In this document: in pieces, positions 44,794-53,747 of the stretch
How positions within the stretch are numbered: the stretch's first letter is position 1
How the letters are laid out: each line of letters begins with the position of its first letter
Assembly: GCA_022560025.1 (NCBI GenBank)
Contig: JAFISE010000159.1
Coordinates: 1 to 64,000, forward strand
From: Stagonosporopsis chrysanthemi
Taxonomy: Eukaryota; Ascomycota; Dothideomycetes; Pleosporales; Didymellaceae
Direction of reading: 5' to 3'
DNA: 64,000 nucleotides
Position numbers and translations under genes: made by a program
Notes under the pieces: model-generated
What the model was told of the DNA's origin: nothing
Databases searched by the model: none
What the model saw: the letters and a program-made list of their open reading frames with translations, nothing else

Positions 44794-44800
44794 AAAAAAA
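44794..44800 (-). terminator. RNA polymerase III terminator of tRNA-Leu
   Basis: Seven consecutive T on the minus strand, 37 bases after the tRNA 3' end. Four or more T is the usual Pol III stop; the distance is somewhat long. Confidence 0.6.
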
Positions 44801-44837
44801 CATATCCTGGAACGCTCAACTAATGTTGAACGAAAGC

Positions 44838-44997
44838 TGATGAGGACGGGACTCGAACCCGCGCCACTTTCGTGACCAGGAAGCTCTGTTGAGCAATGCT
44901 AAGGAGGGACCTTAACCTGGCGCCATAACCTGGTGCTTGTTAGATGACGATCAGATAGCAGGGTAGACGATGCACGGACCAACTCGGCCACCTCACC
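44838..44997 (-). tRNA. tRNA-Leu(AAG) with anticodon-loop intron and a D-loop insertion
   Basis: Read on the minus strand. The acceptor stem GGTGAGG pairs with CCTCATC (one G-U). The anticodon stem is CCAGG/CCTGG with loop TTAAGG+T, so the anticodon is AAG (Leu). The long variable arm TCACGAAAGTGGC and the T arm GCGGG-TTCGAGT-CCCGT make it a class II tRNA. A 28-nt intron (44882..44909) sits after position 37, and its CCTTA pairs with the anticodon region TAAGG, as in normal nuclear tRNA introns. A second, abnormal insertion of 50 nt (44930..44979) interrupts the D-loop. Without both, the RNA is 82 nt with D arm GCC-GAGTTGGTTAT-GGC. The A-box (TGGCCGAGTTGG) and B-box (GGTTCGAGTCC) are intact. 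CCA is not encoded. Confidence 0.85.
44930..44979 (-). other. 50-nt GT-AG intron-like insertion in the tRNA D-loop
   Basis: On the minus strand it starts GTCCGTGCATCG and ends TCTAACAAGCACCAG: GT at the 5' end, a consensus CTAAC branch site about 10 nt before a CAG 3' end. Exact removal joins TTG to GTTATGGC, restoring a normal D arm. The sequence GGT is present at both edges, so the boundaries could slide by up to three bases. Length and signals match the spliceosomal introns of neighbouring protein genes rather than any known tRNA intron position. Confidence 0.65.
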
Positions 44998-46024
44998 GGG
45001 GTGCTTTCCAGCTCTTTGATGGACTTTTGAAGCCAAGGGGGCAATATAATGTTGGGTTGGTAAGGATGAGAAGGTGGGGGAGGGGGGGGGGGCTGGCACC
45101 AACACCATCATCTAGCGCCTTCAGTACGAATAGAGAAAACAGCGTCTAACAGACCACTAGATTGAATCAGCTGTGGCTTCTCTTGCGGCGTGGCATCGTG
45201 GTAAAGGTCGGTTGATAGTGGAGAAAAGACAAGCAAATTTTGCGGCTCGGCCGAGATCCAGCGACTCATGCAACAAAGCAACGGAATGACCTGCTGTGTG
45301 CATAAATTGCTGTGAGACTCTCAGAAGTTTCCGTTTGCTTTCGGTATGTACGTTCGAGTATGCATCGTGGTGTCCAGCCTCTTACGCAGCCGCTGGACAA
45401 AGCTCCGTTGTTATATAGCTCACCGTAGACCATCGGCCCAGAGTGGATGAACGCTAAGAACCGCTGTCTATGAAATTCCGTCTTAGAATCAACTGCTGAG
45501 AATTGTCACAGGCGACTAGTTGCAGGGCAGAATTGTAGCAGGCAGGGCGTTCCTGAACCGTGTCTCTCAGTGGTAGGCGTTTGGCTTTGTGACCTGTCCA
45601 GGACGCTGAGCTTTCAAACAGACTCCGCGAGTGAAGTAGACGGTAAGGCTCGAAGCCTCTAGGTGGTCATGAAGCCGTCTGGACTGTCAGTGATGAATCG
45701 ACTTCATCAGGTGGTCATCAAGGTGGGGTGTCACAAACATGACACGCTATGTCACGAGTGATCTGCATTTTCGTTAAACTCCATTACTGAGTAGCATTGC
45801 AACCATCACCAATCTGACCATGGACTCTCGCCCTTCATTTCTCGAGGACCTCAAAATGATGGAACTGATACGCCAATGGAAGTTGCCTAGGACTAGTCTG
45901 ACGCTACAGACGCAAGCGCTGGTCTCGCACTCACAACAAGCTTTCCACGATTTGTTTGTTCGACACCACCTTCCTCCTCCACCTCGTGAGATACCTGGAT
46001 CACGATTGGCTCATTGCAATTGAT
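44998..46024. other. Intergenic, no gene seen
   Basis: A 67-codon ATG ORF (45820-46023) ends just before the ankyrin gene in another frame and could be a leader ORF; its residues are not motif-bearing. Otherwise nothing recognisable. Confidence 0.45.
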
Positions 46025-46954
46025 ATGTGCCCCAGACGACAAGATTGGGATGCTTCAATGTCACTGCTCGAGCTGCCGAACGAGTTGCTACGCCAGATCG
46101 TCGAATGTATGCAGTTCGAGCGCGACATTGCGGCGTTTGCTAGATTGAACAGCCGGTTGTACGACCTGACAATAGCGCATCTGTATCGATCCAATGCAGA
46201 AAATTCCGAGGGTTCTGCCCTGCTCTGGGCTGCGACACACGAGTCCATTGCAACAGCGGACAAAGCGCTGAAAGAGATATTCAGCAGCAACCTTGAAGAG
46301 GCTCCGACATTATCCAACGTGGAGAGTGCGATCGTTTTGGCCTCAGGCACCAATCAAAAAGACATGGTTAACCTCCTTGTCCAGAAAGGTGCTCATCCAA
46401 ACTCGTACGGTTGGAAGCGCAGGCGCAACGCAATGGAAGCCGCTGCTGAACAAGGTCATACAGACATGGTGAAACTTTTGCTCAACTTGGGAGCGGATCC
46501 TGATGCTGGACTTGGAAACCACCCTTTTGCAATCCAATTTGCTGCAATGGGTGAACATGTCGAGATTGTACGTTTGCTCATCGAAGCGGGCGAAGACCCG
46601 GACCGTTGCAGCGGCAGGCCTGGAGGCGGTTCTTTCAGCCCTCTCCAAGCTGCCGCTCTTAATGGCAATGTGGAGTTGGCAGAACTGCTTCTGAAAAAAG
46701 GAGCCAAGGTCAACCACAGAAGTTCAAGCGGCGATACCCCTCTCGAGCTCGCCGTCATGAAGAACAGTGTACAGTGCCTGAAAGTACTCCTGAAAGCTGG
46801 TGCAAAGGTCTATGGCAAACACCACAGGTATGTTCGCCGCCCTGCACTTGAGGGGGCCATGCGACCAGGCCATGAGCGGTGTTTCGAATTGCTTGAGAAT
46901 GAGACTGTACATGTCTACCTTGAGGATGAGAACGCTACCTTCGCAACATCGTGA
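46025..46954 (+). CDS. F-box / ankyrin-repeat protein
   Basis: Intronless, 309 aa from ATG 46025; a second in-frame ATG at 46058 (MSLLELPNELLRQIV) starts exactly at the F-box and is equally plausible. The F-box spans about residues 12-50 (LLELPNELLRQIVECM, then RDIAAFARLNSRLYDL). At least four ankyrin repeats follow: NAMEAAAEQGHTDMVKLLL, FAIQFAAMGEHVEIVRLLI, SPLQAAALNGNVELAELLL and TPLELAVMKNSVQCLKVLL. Repeats of this quality indicate a stable solenoid, so a substrate adaptor for an SCF ubiquitin ligase is inferred. Same architecture as the gene at 32470-33498 but clearly diverged and with better repeats; not a recent duplicate. Confidence 0.8.
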   Translation: MCPRRQDWDASMSLLELPNELLRQIVECMQFERDIAAFARLNSRLYDLTIAHLYRSNAENSEGSALLWAATHESIATADKALKEIFSSNLEEAPTLSNVESAIVLASGTNQKDMVNLLVQKGAHPNSYGWKRRRNAMEAAAEQGHTDMVKLLLNLGADPDAGLGNHPFAIQFAAMGEHVEIVRLLIEAGEDPDRCSGRPGGGSFSPLQAAALNGNVELAELLLKKGAKVNHRSSSGDTPLELAVMKNSVQCLKVLLKAGAKVYGKHHRYVRRPALEGAMRPGHERCFELLENETVHVYLEDENATFATS

Positions 46955-47238
46955 ATGCACACAATAGCCCGCAGATGCTTTGGCTTCTACTGGTGGGCGT
47001 CACTGCCTACGAGGAATCGTCGCGAGTCGCAATCGCATCGTACGCATAAATAGAAAATGCTGAGGAATTCAAGGGAAAGGTCTTAAGCAAGAGTTGAATT
47101 CTCCGTGTGGTAGGACATTCATATTTCATCCTTGAACAGCCAAGGATCGTGATTTTTTCCTCTCTAGAGCTTCTATAACCGCCTCGTGCTTATTTTTGGT
47201 CCCGCAAATACAATATGTTCGAGAAATGAAACAGTACC

Positions 47239-48554
47239 TTATTCCCAGACCACGCTCTTGGCTTGTTTTCTCTTCCCCACTGGATCCTCTGACGCTGGCT
47301 GCCCATGCCCACTGAAGTAGCCAGGTGTGCAACCAGCAAGAGATGAGAAGAAGGGCGCTCTCTTGATGATATCCGTGCCGTGTGCTTCTTCGGTCTCCTT
47401 ATTCACCTCGATGATCGCACGTTTCTCAACGCCCATGCGCTTTTCAGCCTCTGAGATCCAGTAGGTCACGTGTCGAGCAATGAGGCCCAACATGAAGACG
47501 TTGTTCCCGGTTATTGTAGCCTGGGAGGTACCAGAAAAGAATAAGTTCGGAGAGCCATTGTTGTGTATCCGTGAAGAGTAGCAGCTCCATTCAGACGGCA
47601 TTTCTCATCAAGAGACTGCGCATTGCATCCAAACACTTCGATGCCCACCCGACCAGCCGGACTTCCGCCCTTGCGCCCGCCAACGACAGAGTGTCCAGTG
47701 CTGGAAATAATGACGTCGACTGGGTACTTTTTACTAGCAACAACGAGACCCCTCCCTGTTGCATGAGAAGGATCTTTACCATCTGTGTCCACCAAGTGTA
47801 CGTGTGGCTCATTAAACACCTCCAGGTACTCATCACTGAATGTGGGGCATTTGGATTCGGAAGAATACCAAGGCTTCAAATGCTCCGCTGTGTCGGGGTG
47901 CTTAATGACGTCACTCACACGTTGACGTATGGATTCCATGTGCGGCAGGATTCAAGGCGTGAGACCAGGTCGCCCGTCTTCCTTCATCCTCCGCTGATGG
48001 ATCTACGATACCGTATGCAGGCGAACTCATCACTGCAGAATACGCAGGCATATCGGTCCAGCCATCCTTAACCAGGTTTGGCTGACCTGGAATAATAAGT
48101 TGATCTGCCTTTCAAATTGAAATCCTTTTTTTTTAGGAACGGTACGCCTGACATCTTCCACATCGGTAGGTTGTTGGTCGCGCGTTTTCGTATAGGCTGG
48201 AGTTCATTACCCGACGTACGACTCTTTTGTGAAACGGGCCAAGGTGGGAATGGCGCCTACAGCAGTCGCAACAGTACCGACAACGGCCACTCTTTTATTA
48301 TTCAGGTCGTCCAAGGTCTGATCATCTTATGAACCACCAGTCACGCCGTAGTCGAAGCGAGATGTGTGAAAGAAGTCTCCCTTATAGGACAACGGGCTTG
48401 GAATTTTTGGCACTTGTGGTTTGGTAAGAACACAGGCAGCGCGATAGACGTACTGCGCTTTGACGGGGTGGTTGATATCTTCAGCGCCTGGTCCGCGCGT
48501 TTCAGTGAGGACTGCAACTGCTGGACACCCTGTCTGGTCATTTATGCCTCTCAT
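47239..48554 (-). pseudogene. Baeyer-Villiger / flavin monooxygenase pseudogene
   Basis: Fragments of one FAD/NADPH monooxygenase appear in correct order on the minus strand but in shifting frames. From the 5' side: the family signature FHTSRFDYGVTGGS, then a TAA (48327-48329), then the NADPH-binding block KRVAVVGTVATAV, in which GTGATA-type spacing has become GTVATA. A second TAA follows (48207-48209). After a frameshift come PTDVED (near 48160), then VKDGWTDMPAYSAV and WSHALNP. After another frameshift come EHLKPWYSSES, VDVIISSTGHSVV and ATLHGYTT. A third shift leads to PNLFFSGTSQATITGNN and a normal-looking C-terminus (LAGCTPGYFSGHG). The N-terminal FAD-binding G-x-G-x-x-G region is not found. 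Two stops and at least three frameshifts make function very unlikely. Confidence 0.85.
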
Positions 48555-50123
48555 ACAGTTGCCAAAGCGAGCATCTCCTTTGGTGAGTCAAACCATTTCC
48601 TCTCACGAAGGTCGTTTTCGGTTACTACCGAAAATCGTTCTTCCAAGACTTGTTTCATGCACCAATTTGTCTCCAAATATGTGAATTTGTCGTCTGTCAA
48701 TAACTTCTGGGTATTACGAACCCTAGCAAGTCCGTTGTAGCAAATACACAGGACACACAGTTTCGCCCCAACAATACCAGTTAAGCAGCTGTGGTTCCCT
48801 GTTTCCCCATCCCATTGGCTTCTGCACAGCAAAGATGAAGTCGTTTCATCTACCATTGCTGCCTGAGATCACTTCTGATGTATTTCTCAAATTATCCAAG
48901 TCGTGCTGGGCGTCCTGGCATAGATGAATCTGGATTGAAGTGCGTCTGAGCGGCGCCGTCCATTTTCCCAAGTCGACCTTGCATCATTCAAGCCCATCTT
49001 TCTAAAGTCCATCGAGAAGCTCTTCTCACATGAAGTCGACACGGCCGTCTCCTGCAGACACAACGACTCGTCGAAAATCGACGAAGGAGCAAATCTCCCG
49101 TGCGTGCATCAGAATCTCCTGATACCTTTTCGAGTGCCACACTTTCTGTGGTTTATTTCACCATTGGCGGCTTGAGACTTCGTCAACGGGGACCATCCTG
49201 ATGTCTTTCCCGTACCGTCGCCATGGTCTTGCAGTAGCCGCGTTGTCTCATCACGGCGCCAGCCAGAAAATACTTTGAACGCCTGAACAGTGTTGTGCGG
49301 ATCGGGTTTGGTGATGGTGTATGTATCTTTCGCAACGGCTCTCTGCGCGTATTGGATGCTTCGATCCCACCACCTTTGCCAAGATTAGTACATGTGCAGC
49401 ATCTGCAGCGCCGTTCTGGGATGTCTCTTCGTCTAGCTCTTGGTTGTGGCTTCGCTATGCGCTGCATTGTGATCACAGAGCCTTTCGGCATGTGAGGCAC
49501 CCAGCGCTGTCCCTAGCCTCGTCGCCAGCATTGTACGGTTTGGTGCGAGATAATTACAGCTAAGGCCCTTGAAGCCAAGGAAGATCCCAGGTGGATGTGT
49601 GTACTATGTTCACGACGTTGTGTGTTGCTGCCCGTTCGTCCCCAGCCAGCGTCTCTTTCACTCGCTGCCTCAATCAACTTTTTACAAAACCGACTCGGCG
49701 CACGCGCCAGCGTTTATCTTTCGTCCGCTTACAAGGACGCGCTATCCGTGCCTTACCACCAATGATAAATGCTAGGTCGGGTTGGAGAGCTTTGCAGGCA
49801 TTTTGCGGGGGTGCTCATGTATGATTGGCTGCGTGTGGTTTGTAAGTCGGGCACTCGCTGAACCGCTTCTAGGTACGGTGCGCGGTGCGCGGTGTCTCGT
49901 TTGCCGATTGCTGACAACGCGACGCTTCGCTGACTACAGTGGTAATCACGTCGGTATCGCTCTCTCGCCAATGCATTTCAGATATAAGATAAGTGGAAGG
50001 TGCGTCTGGTCAAAGGCATCAATCTAGAGCAGTTGATTTTCCACCATTTCCACATTTACAATCTCAACCACAAGCCCACAATTTGCTGCGCCACCGCACA
50101 GACCACATTTCTATCCCGATACA
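48555..50123. other. Intergenic, possibly decayed DNA
   Basis: Should have held the missing N-terminus of the monooxygenase, but I see no recognisable piece. No other gene seen before the NmrA-like start. Confidence 0.45.
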
Positions 50124-51086
50124 ATGTCGAAAGCACTCCTCATCACTGGCGCCACGGGCAAGCAAGGTGGCTCAACCATCGAAGCGTTGCTCAAAGCGAA
50201 CGCCGATTTCGAGATTATCGCTCTAACTCGTAACGTACAATCCGCATCCGCACAAAAGCTTCAGGCGAAGTCGTCAAAGATCAAACTTATCACCGGTAAC
50301 CTTGATGACCTCGAAGGGGTCTTCCGGAAGGCCAAGGAGGCTACCAAGCTCCCAATATGGGGTGTCTTCAGTGTACAGGTAAGCTGTCGTCTTCACTTAC
50401 GGTGCGAACTGAATTACTGACCGGAAAAGGTTGCAATTGGAGATGGCGCGAATGTCCAGTCTGAAGAGAGGCAGGGCAAGGCCTTGATCGATGCAGCCAT
50501 CAAGCACGGCGTTAAGCACTTTGTTTACTCCTCCGTTGATCGCGGTGCCAACACAGAGACTGATGCAACATCTGTACCACACTTTGCCAGCAAGTATCAA
50601 GTCGAGCAGCATCTTTTCAAAGTTGCAGAAGGGAACATAGACTGGACCGTTCTTCGTCCGGTCGCCTTCTACGAGAACCTCGTTCCTGGTTTCCTTGGCA
50701 AGGTCTTCACCACGAGTTGGGACATGCACATCCCAAAGGATAAGACACTTCAGCTCATCGCTACAAGCGACATCGGTTTCTTCGCCGCTGAAGCCTTCAT
50801 CAAGCCTGAGGAGTTCAAAGGGAAGAAGATTTCGCTTGCTGGGGATGAGTTAACTCTTGGCCAGTTTAAGACCATCTTTCAAGAGAAAACCGGACAGACG
50901 TTACCAACCACCTTCCGCTTTGTTGCATTTGGTATCCACACTTTGGTCAAGGACCTAGGGCTCATGTTCAAGTGGTTCGGAGCAGTTGGATATGCGGCTG
51001 ATGTTCAAGCGGCGAGGTCAAAGAACCCGAATATGAAGGATTTCAGCAAATGGTTGGTGGAAGAGAGTGAGTTCAAGACTCTTTGA
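50124..51086 (+). CDS. NmrA-like NAD(P)-binding protein
   Basis: Two exons, 50124..50378 and 50430..51086, with a 51-nt phase-0 intron; 303 aa. The N-terminus MSKALLITGATGKQGGSTIEALL is a Rossmann NAD(P)-binding motif (G-x-x-G-x-x-G). Further family features are IKLITGNLDDLEGVFRKA, KHFVYSSVDRGA at the position of the atypical-SDR strand 5, and the substrate-lid region WTVLRPVAFYENL. The active-site Y-x-x-x-K of catalytic SDRs is replaced by a less clear arrangement, as usual in NmrA-like proteins. These often act as redox sensors or regulators of GATA factors rather than as enzymes, but several are reductases; which applies here cannot be told from sequence. Confidence 0.88.
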
Positions 51087-51612
51087 GCATCATAATTTGA
51101 TTAGTTGGAGTTCTGGCTTTGGGGCGATCGATATCCTCTATAGACTTTAATAAGAATTCAGGCAATCTAACCCTTTTAAACATGTTGGGCAGACCCGTTG
51201 TGATGACTGGGCCTTGTACGCTGCTGGCAGCGCAACTAGATCACGGAAGAAGATATCACGTGACCTTTGTTTGGTTCAAGAACATGAGCGCGTTGCAGTT
51301 ACATATTTCTGTGAATTTCAGATTGCCCTTTGATATTGATTTAGTACTATCTGCAGATGTCTGTTACATAGCATGGTCTTGAAATGAGTTGTGTGTGGCT
51401 GGATCTTCGTGCACAAGTGCCGATCTATTCCTAATTTGATCTACTACATCATAGATATCCATGGTCACAGCACAACGACAATTGTACAAGAACTGTTTGA
51501 GTATACTCATGGCCTTGAGTAAATTTCTTTATGATACTTTTTTTCGGGGAATTAAAAGAAACAGTTCACCCCAGCAGCTTATTAGCACGTCTCATCCGCC
51601 ACTGCCTTCGGC
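51087..51612. other. Intergenic, AT-rich, no gene seen
   Basis: Spacer downstream of the NmrA-like gene; short ORF at 51119 without coding character. Confidence 0.5.
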
Positions 51613-52164
51613 ATGCCGTTGCAATCGCTGTCCTATTGGAATATCAAGACCCCCAACGACAACGCATGGCACCCTCAAATCGGCCAATGCCCAACTAAAT
51701 ATACCAAGAACCTGCCACCAATACTTCAGCGCACAGATATTGAAGCCACATTGGTCGACGCTGCTCCTTACATTGCTAGCGTCAGTGCGCTCCGCCATGC
51801 ATCCCAGGCTTTTGATTTCGGCTTCACGGTATCTGCAAATGTGTTCAAGAACATCAGAACACTAAATGCACTGCATGGCTCTACTCTACTCTTCGTCCCG
51901 CTTGTCCTGTCCTTACAGGCCGCTGGCGTCGAGTACCGTAATCTTATTCCACGTTGGAGCACCGAACGAGAACGCTACAGGGACGAAGAGGAGGTTCGGC
52001 GGCATATTGATGTGGGAGCTTATCTAGGTGGCATGGCTTGGGCTACAAGAATGATTATGAGAGTGGGTGTACGGTACTGGGCACCAATCGACGTGGTCCT
52101 GGGTGGTGCGGGGGCTGATGTGCTGCACCGAGAGCACTTCAGGACACATGGCCTTGATCAATAA
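51613..52164 (+). CDS. Hypothetical protein, 183 aa
   Basis: A single open ATG ORF with protein-like composition and no motif I recognise. It has a mildly hydrophobic central part (STLLFVPLVLSLQAAGVEYR) and an acidic/basic helical patch (ERERYRDEEEVRRHID). No signal peptide and no obvious transmembrane helix pair. It lies in a gene-poor segment rich in relics, so it may be lineage-specific or part of a longer decayed gene. The support is ORF length and composition only. Confidence 0.4.
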   Translation: MPLQSLSYWNIKTPNDNAWHPQIGQCPTKYTKNLPPILQRTDIEATLVDAAPYIASVSALRHASQAFDFGFTVSANVFKNIRTLNALHGSTLLFVPLVLSLQAAGVEYRNLIPRWSTERERYRDEEEVRRHIDVGAYLGGMAWATRMIMRVGVRYWAPIDVVLGGAGADVLHREHFRTHGLDQ

Positions 52165-53220
52165 AAACGTGGTATTTTCGCCAGGCAGAAAGCCATTGAA
52201 TGTTGATGTGAAGACGACTGCATCACGGAATCGGTGATGCTGAAGCGCGTAGTGTGTCAACACCTCGGAGGTCGTATTCGAATTGTGGGCTCACGAGAGA
52301 TAAATAGACTAGAAAATCTGTGGAGGATGGAAAGGGTGGTGAAGCTAAAAGGAGTGTAGCTCAGTAGTACAGAAGCAAGGCGATCCAGCAATATCGATCA
52401 GGCAAATTTGGGAACATAGATGATTTACATTGTTGCAGTACGCGCCTGCGAAAACGCAACAGCGGAGAAAAGACGCTTGTAACAAAATACCACGCCAGCA
52501 GGAAAACACGCTCGAGATCCGGCAGCAGCGCTGTCATATACCACAATGGTCGAAATTCATGGTGTGCCGATCTTGAATTAGTATCGTATGACGCGTACCT
52601 AAAACATATTGTCATCTTCGCGGTGCTACCGTTCGAGGGATTGTGCAATACACAATTAGCTTGGAAGAACAAGACTCATGTTTGCAGGTAAAGGGTGAAC
52701 GCTAAGGCTAACTTCGCCAGGCCGAGAGCTCTACAGATACCAGACATCGATTGCCAATCCCATCCTTGACCAGCTCGAAGCACACATCAATGCAAGCCCT
52801 GTGTCAGTCTGATCGACCACCGAGCCATCTTCGTCCTTGGGCTCAACAAACCAGGAAGTCAAAAGCTTGACTTCGCATTACTCGCGACAGCTCTTAGCGC
52901 AGTGTGGTACAACACACATTCCCTTGCTTCGGTCCATTAAGCAGTCCTGGTACCGTACCCGAAGTAATCAAGCGAATTGCTTCGTTTCTACACGATGCCT
53001 GTGAGACCATCTATCAATGATACGCGTGTTTGCAATGGTAAGAAACCCTGCCGTACAACTTGTACAGCTCATGAGCTTGAATTTAAATTCTTGCTGGTTT
53101 CGGAAGTCTTTTCTATGGCCAACCTTTGCCATCTCTTGGAGTGCGTGACTTGCCCTCCTTCTTATTCAATATCTGCACTGTTTGAGTATCATCTCCTCGT
53201 TGCTGGTGATGATACTGCAA
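52165..53220. other. Intergenic, no gene seen
   Basis: About 1 kb with only short ORFs in all frames. Confidence 0.5.
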
Positions 53221-53747
53221 TTATGATCTCCCATTCCCGTGAGCAGACGGTGTTACATTAGTCGCAGTTGCAACCGGAGAACCTTCCGACAACAAGACTG
53301 TAGAAAAGTAAGGTGCAGATGTCGTGGGACTGGAGGCGCTGGAAGGAGTAGACTGGTTTGGCGAATAAGATGTTGTCTGTTCGGCTGCAGACCGAGACGG
53401 CTGCAACCTTTGTGTAGGTTGAGGGGCCGGTGTGGAATGGCTAAGCTCTTGTAGGAATCCTCGGGAAGATTCAGTTGATATGATTGGATCTTGGGCGTCT
53501 GCTGCGAGTGGTGTTGAGATCGTGCTCGCAAGCGAGGGCTTCCCATGGCGTTTGGCTGTCGAATTGTTAGACAACACTGGGAGCATCGAAACATGAACCT
53601 ACCTGCTGCTCGGAAGAAGTGCTCTGGTTGCCCATAGCGTCTCGCAGCAAATAATGTTGGATTCGTATCTCTCTCAATAACCTCTTCAGGCGTAAGGTGA
53701 GATGAGTCAAGGAGAAAGGGGAGCTTGGTGACGTTCTCGTAGGCCAT
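53221..53747 (-). CDS. Hypothetical Ser/Thr/Pro-rich protein
   Basis: Two exons, 53747..53603 and 53555..53221, joined by a 47-nt phase-1 intron (GTAGGT...GACAG); 159 aa. The N-terminal 48 residues look folded and conserved-like (LPFLLDSSHLTPEEVIERD, then FAARRYGQPEHFF). After the intron the protein is disordered and dominated by Ser, Thr, Pro, Ala and Gln. The unspliced frame also stays open for a while with poor composition, which favours the spliced model. No domain recognised. Confidence 0.55.
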
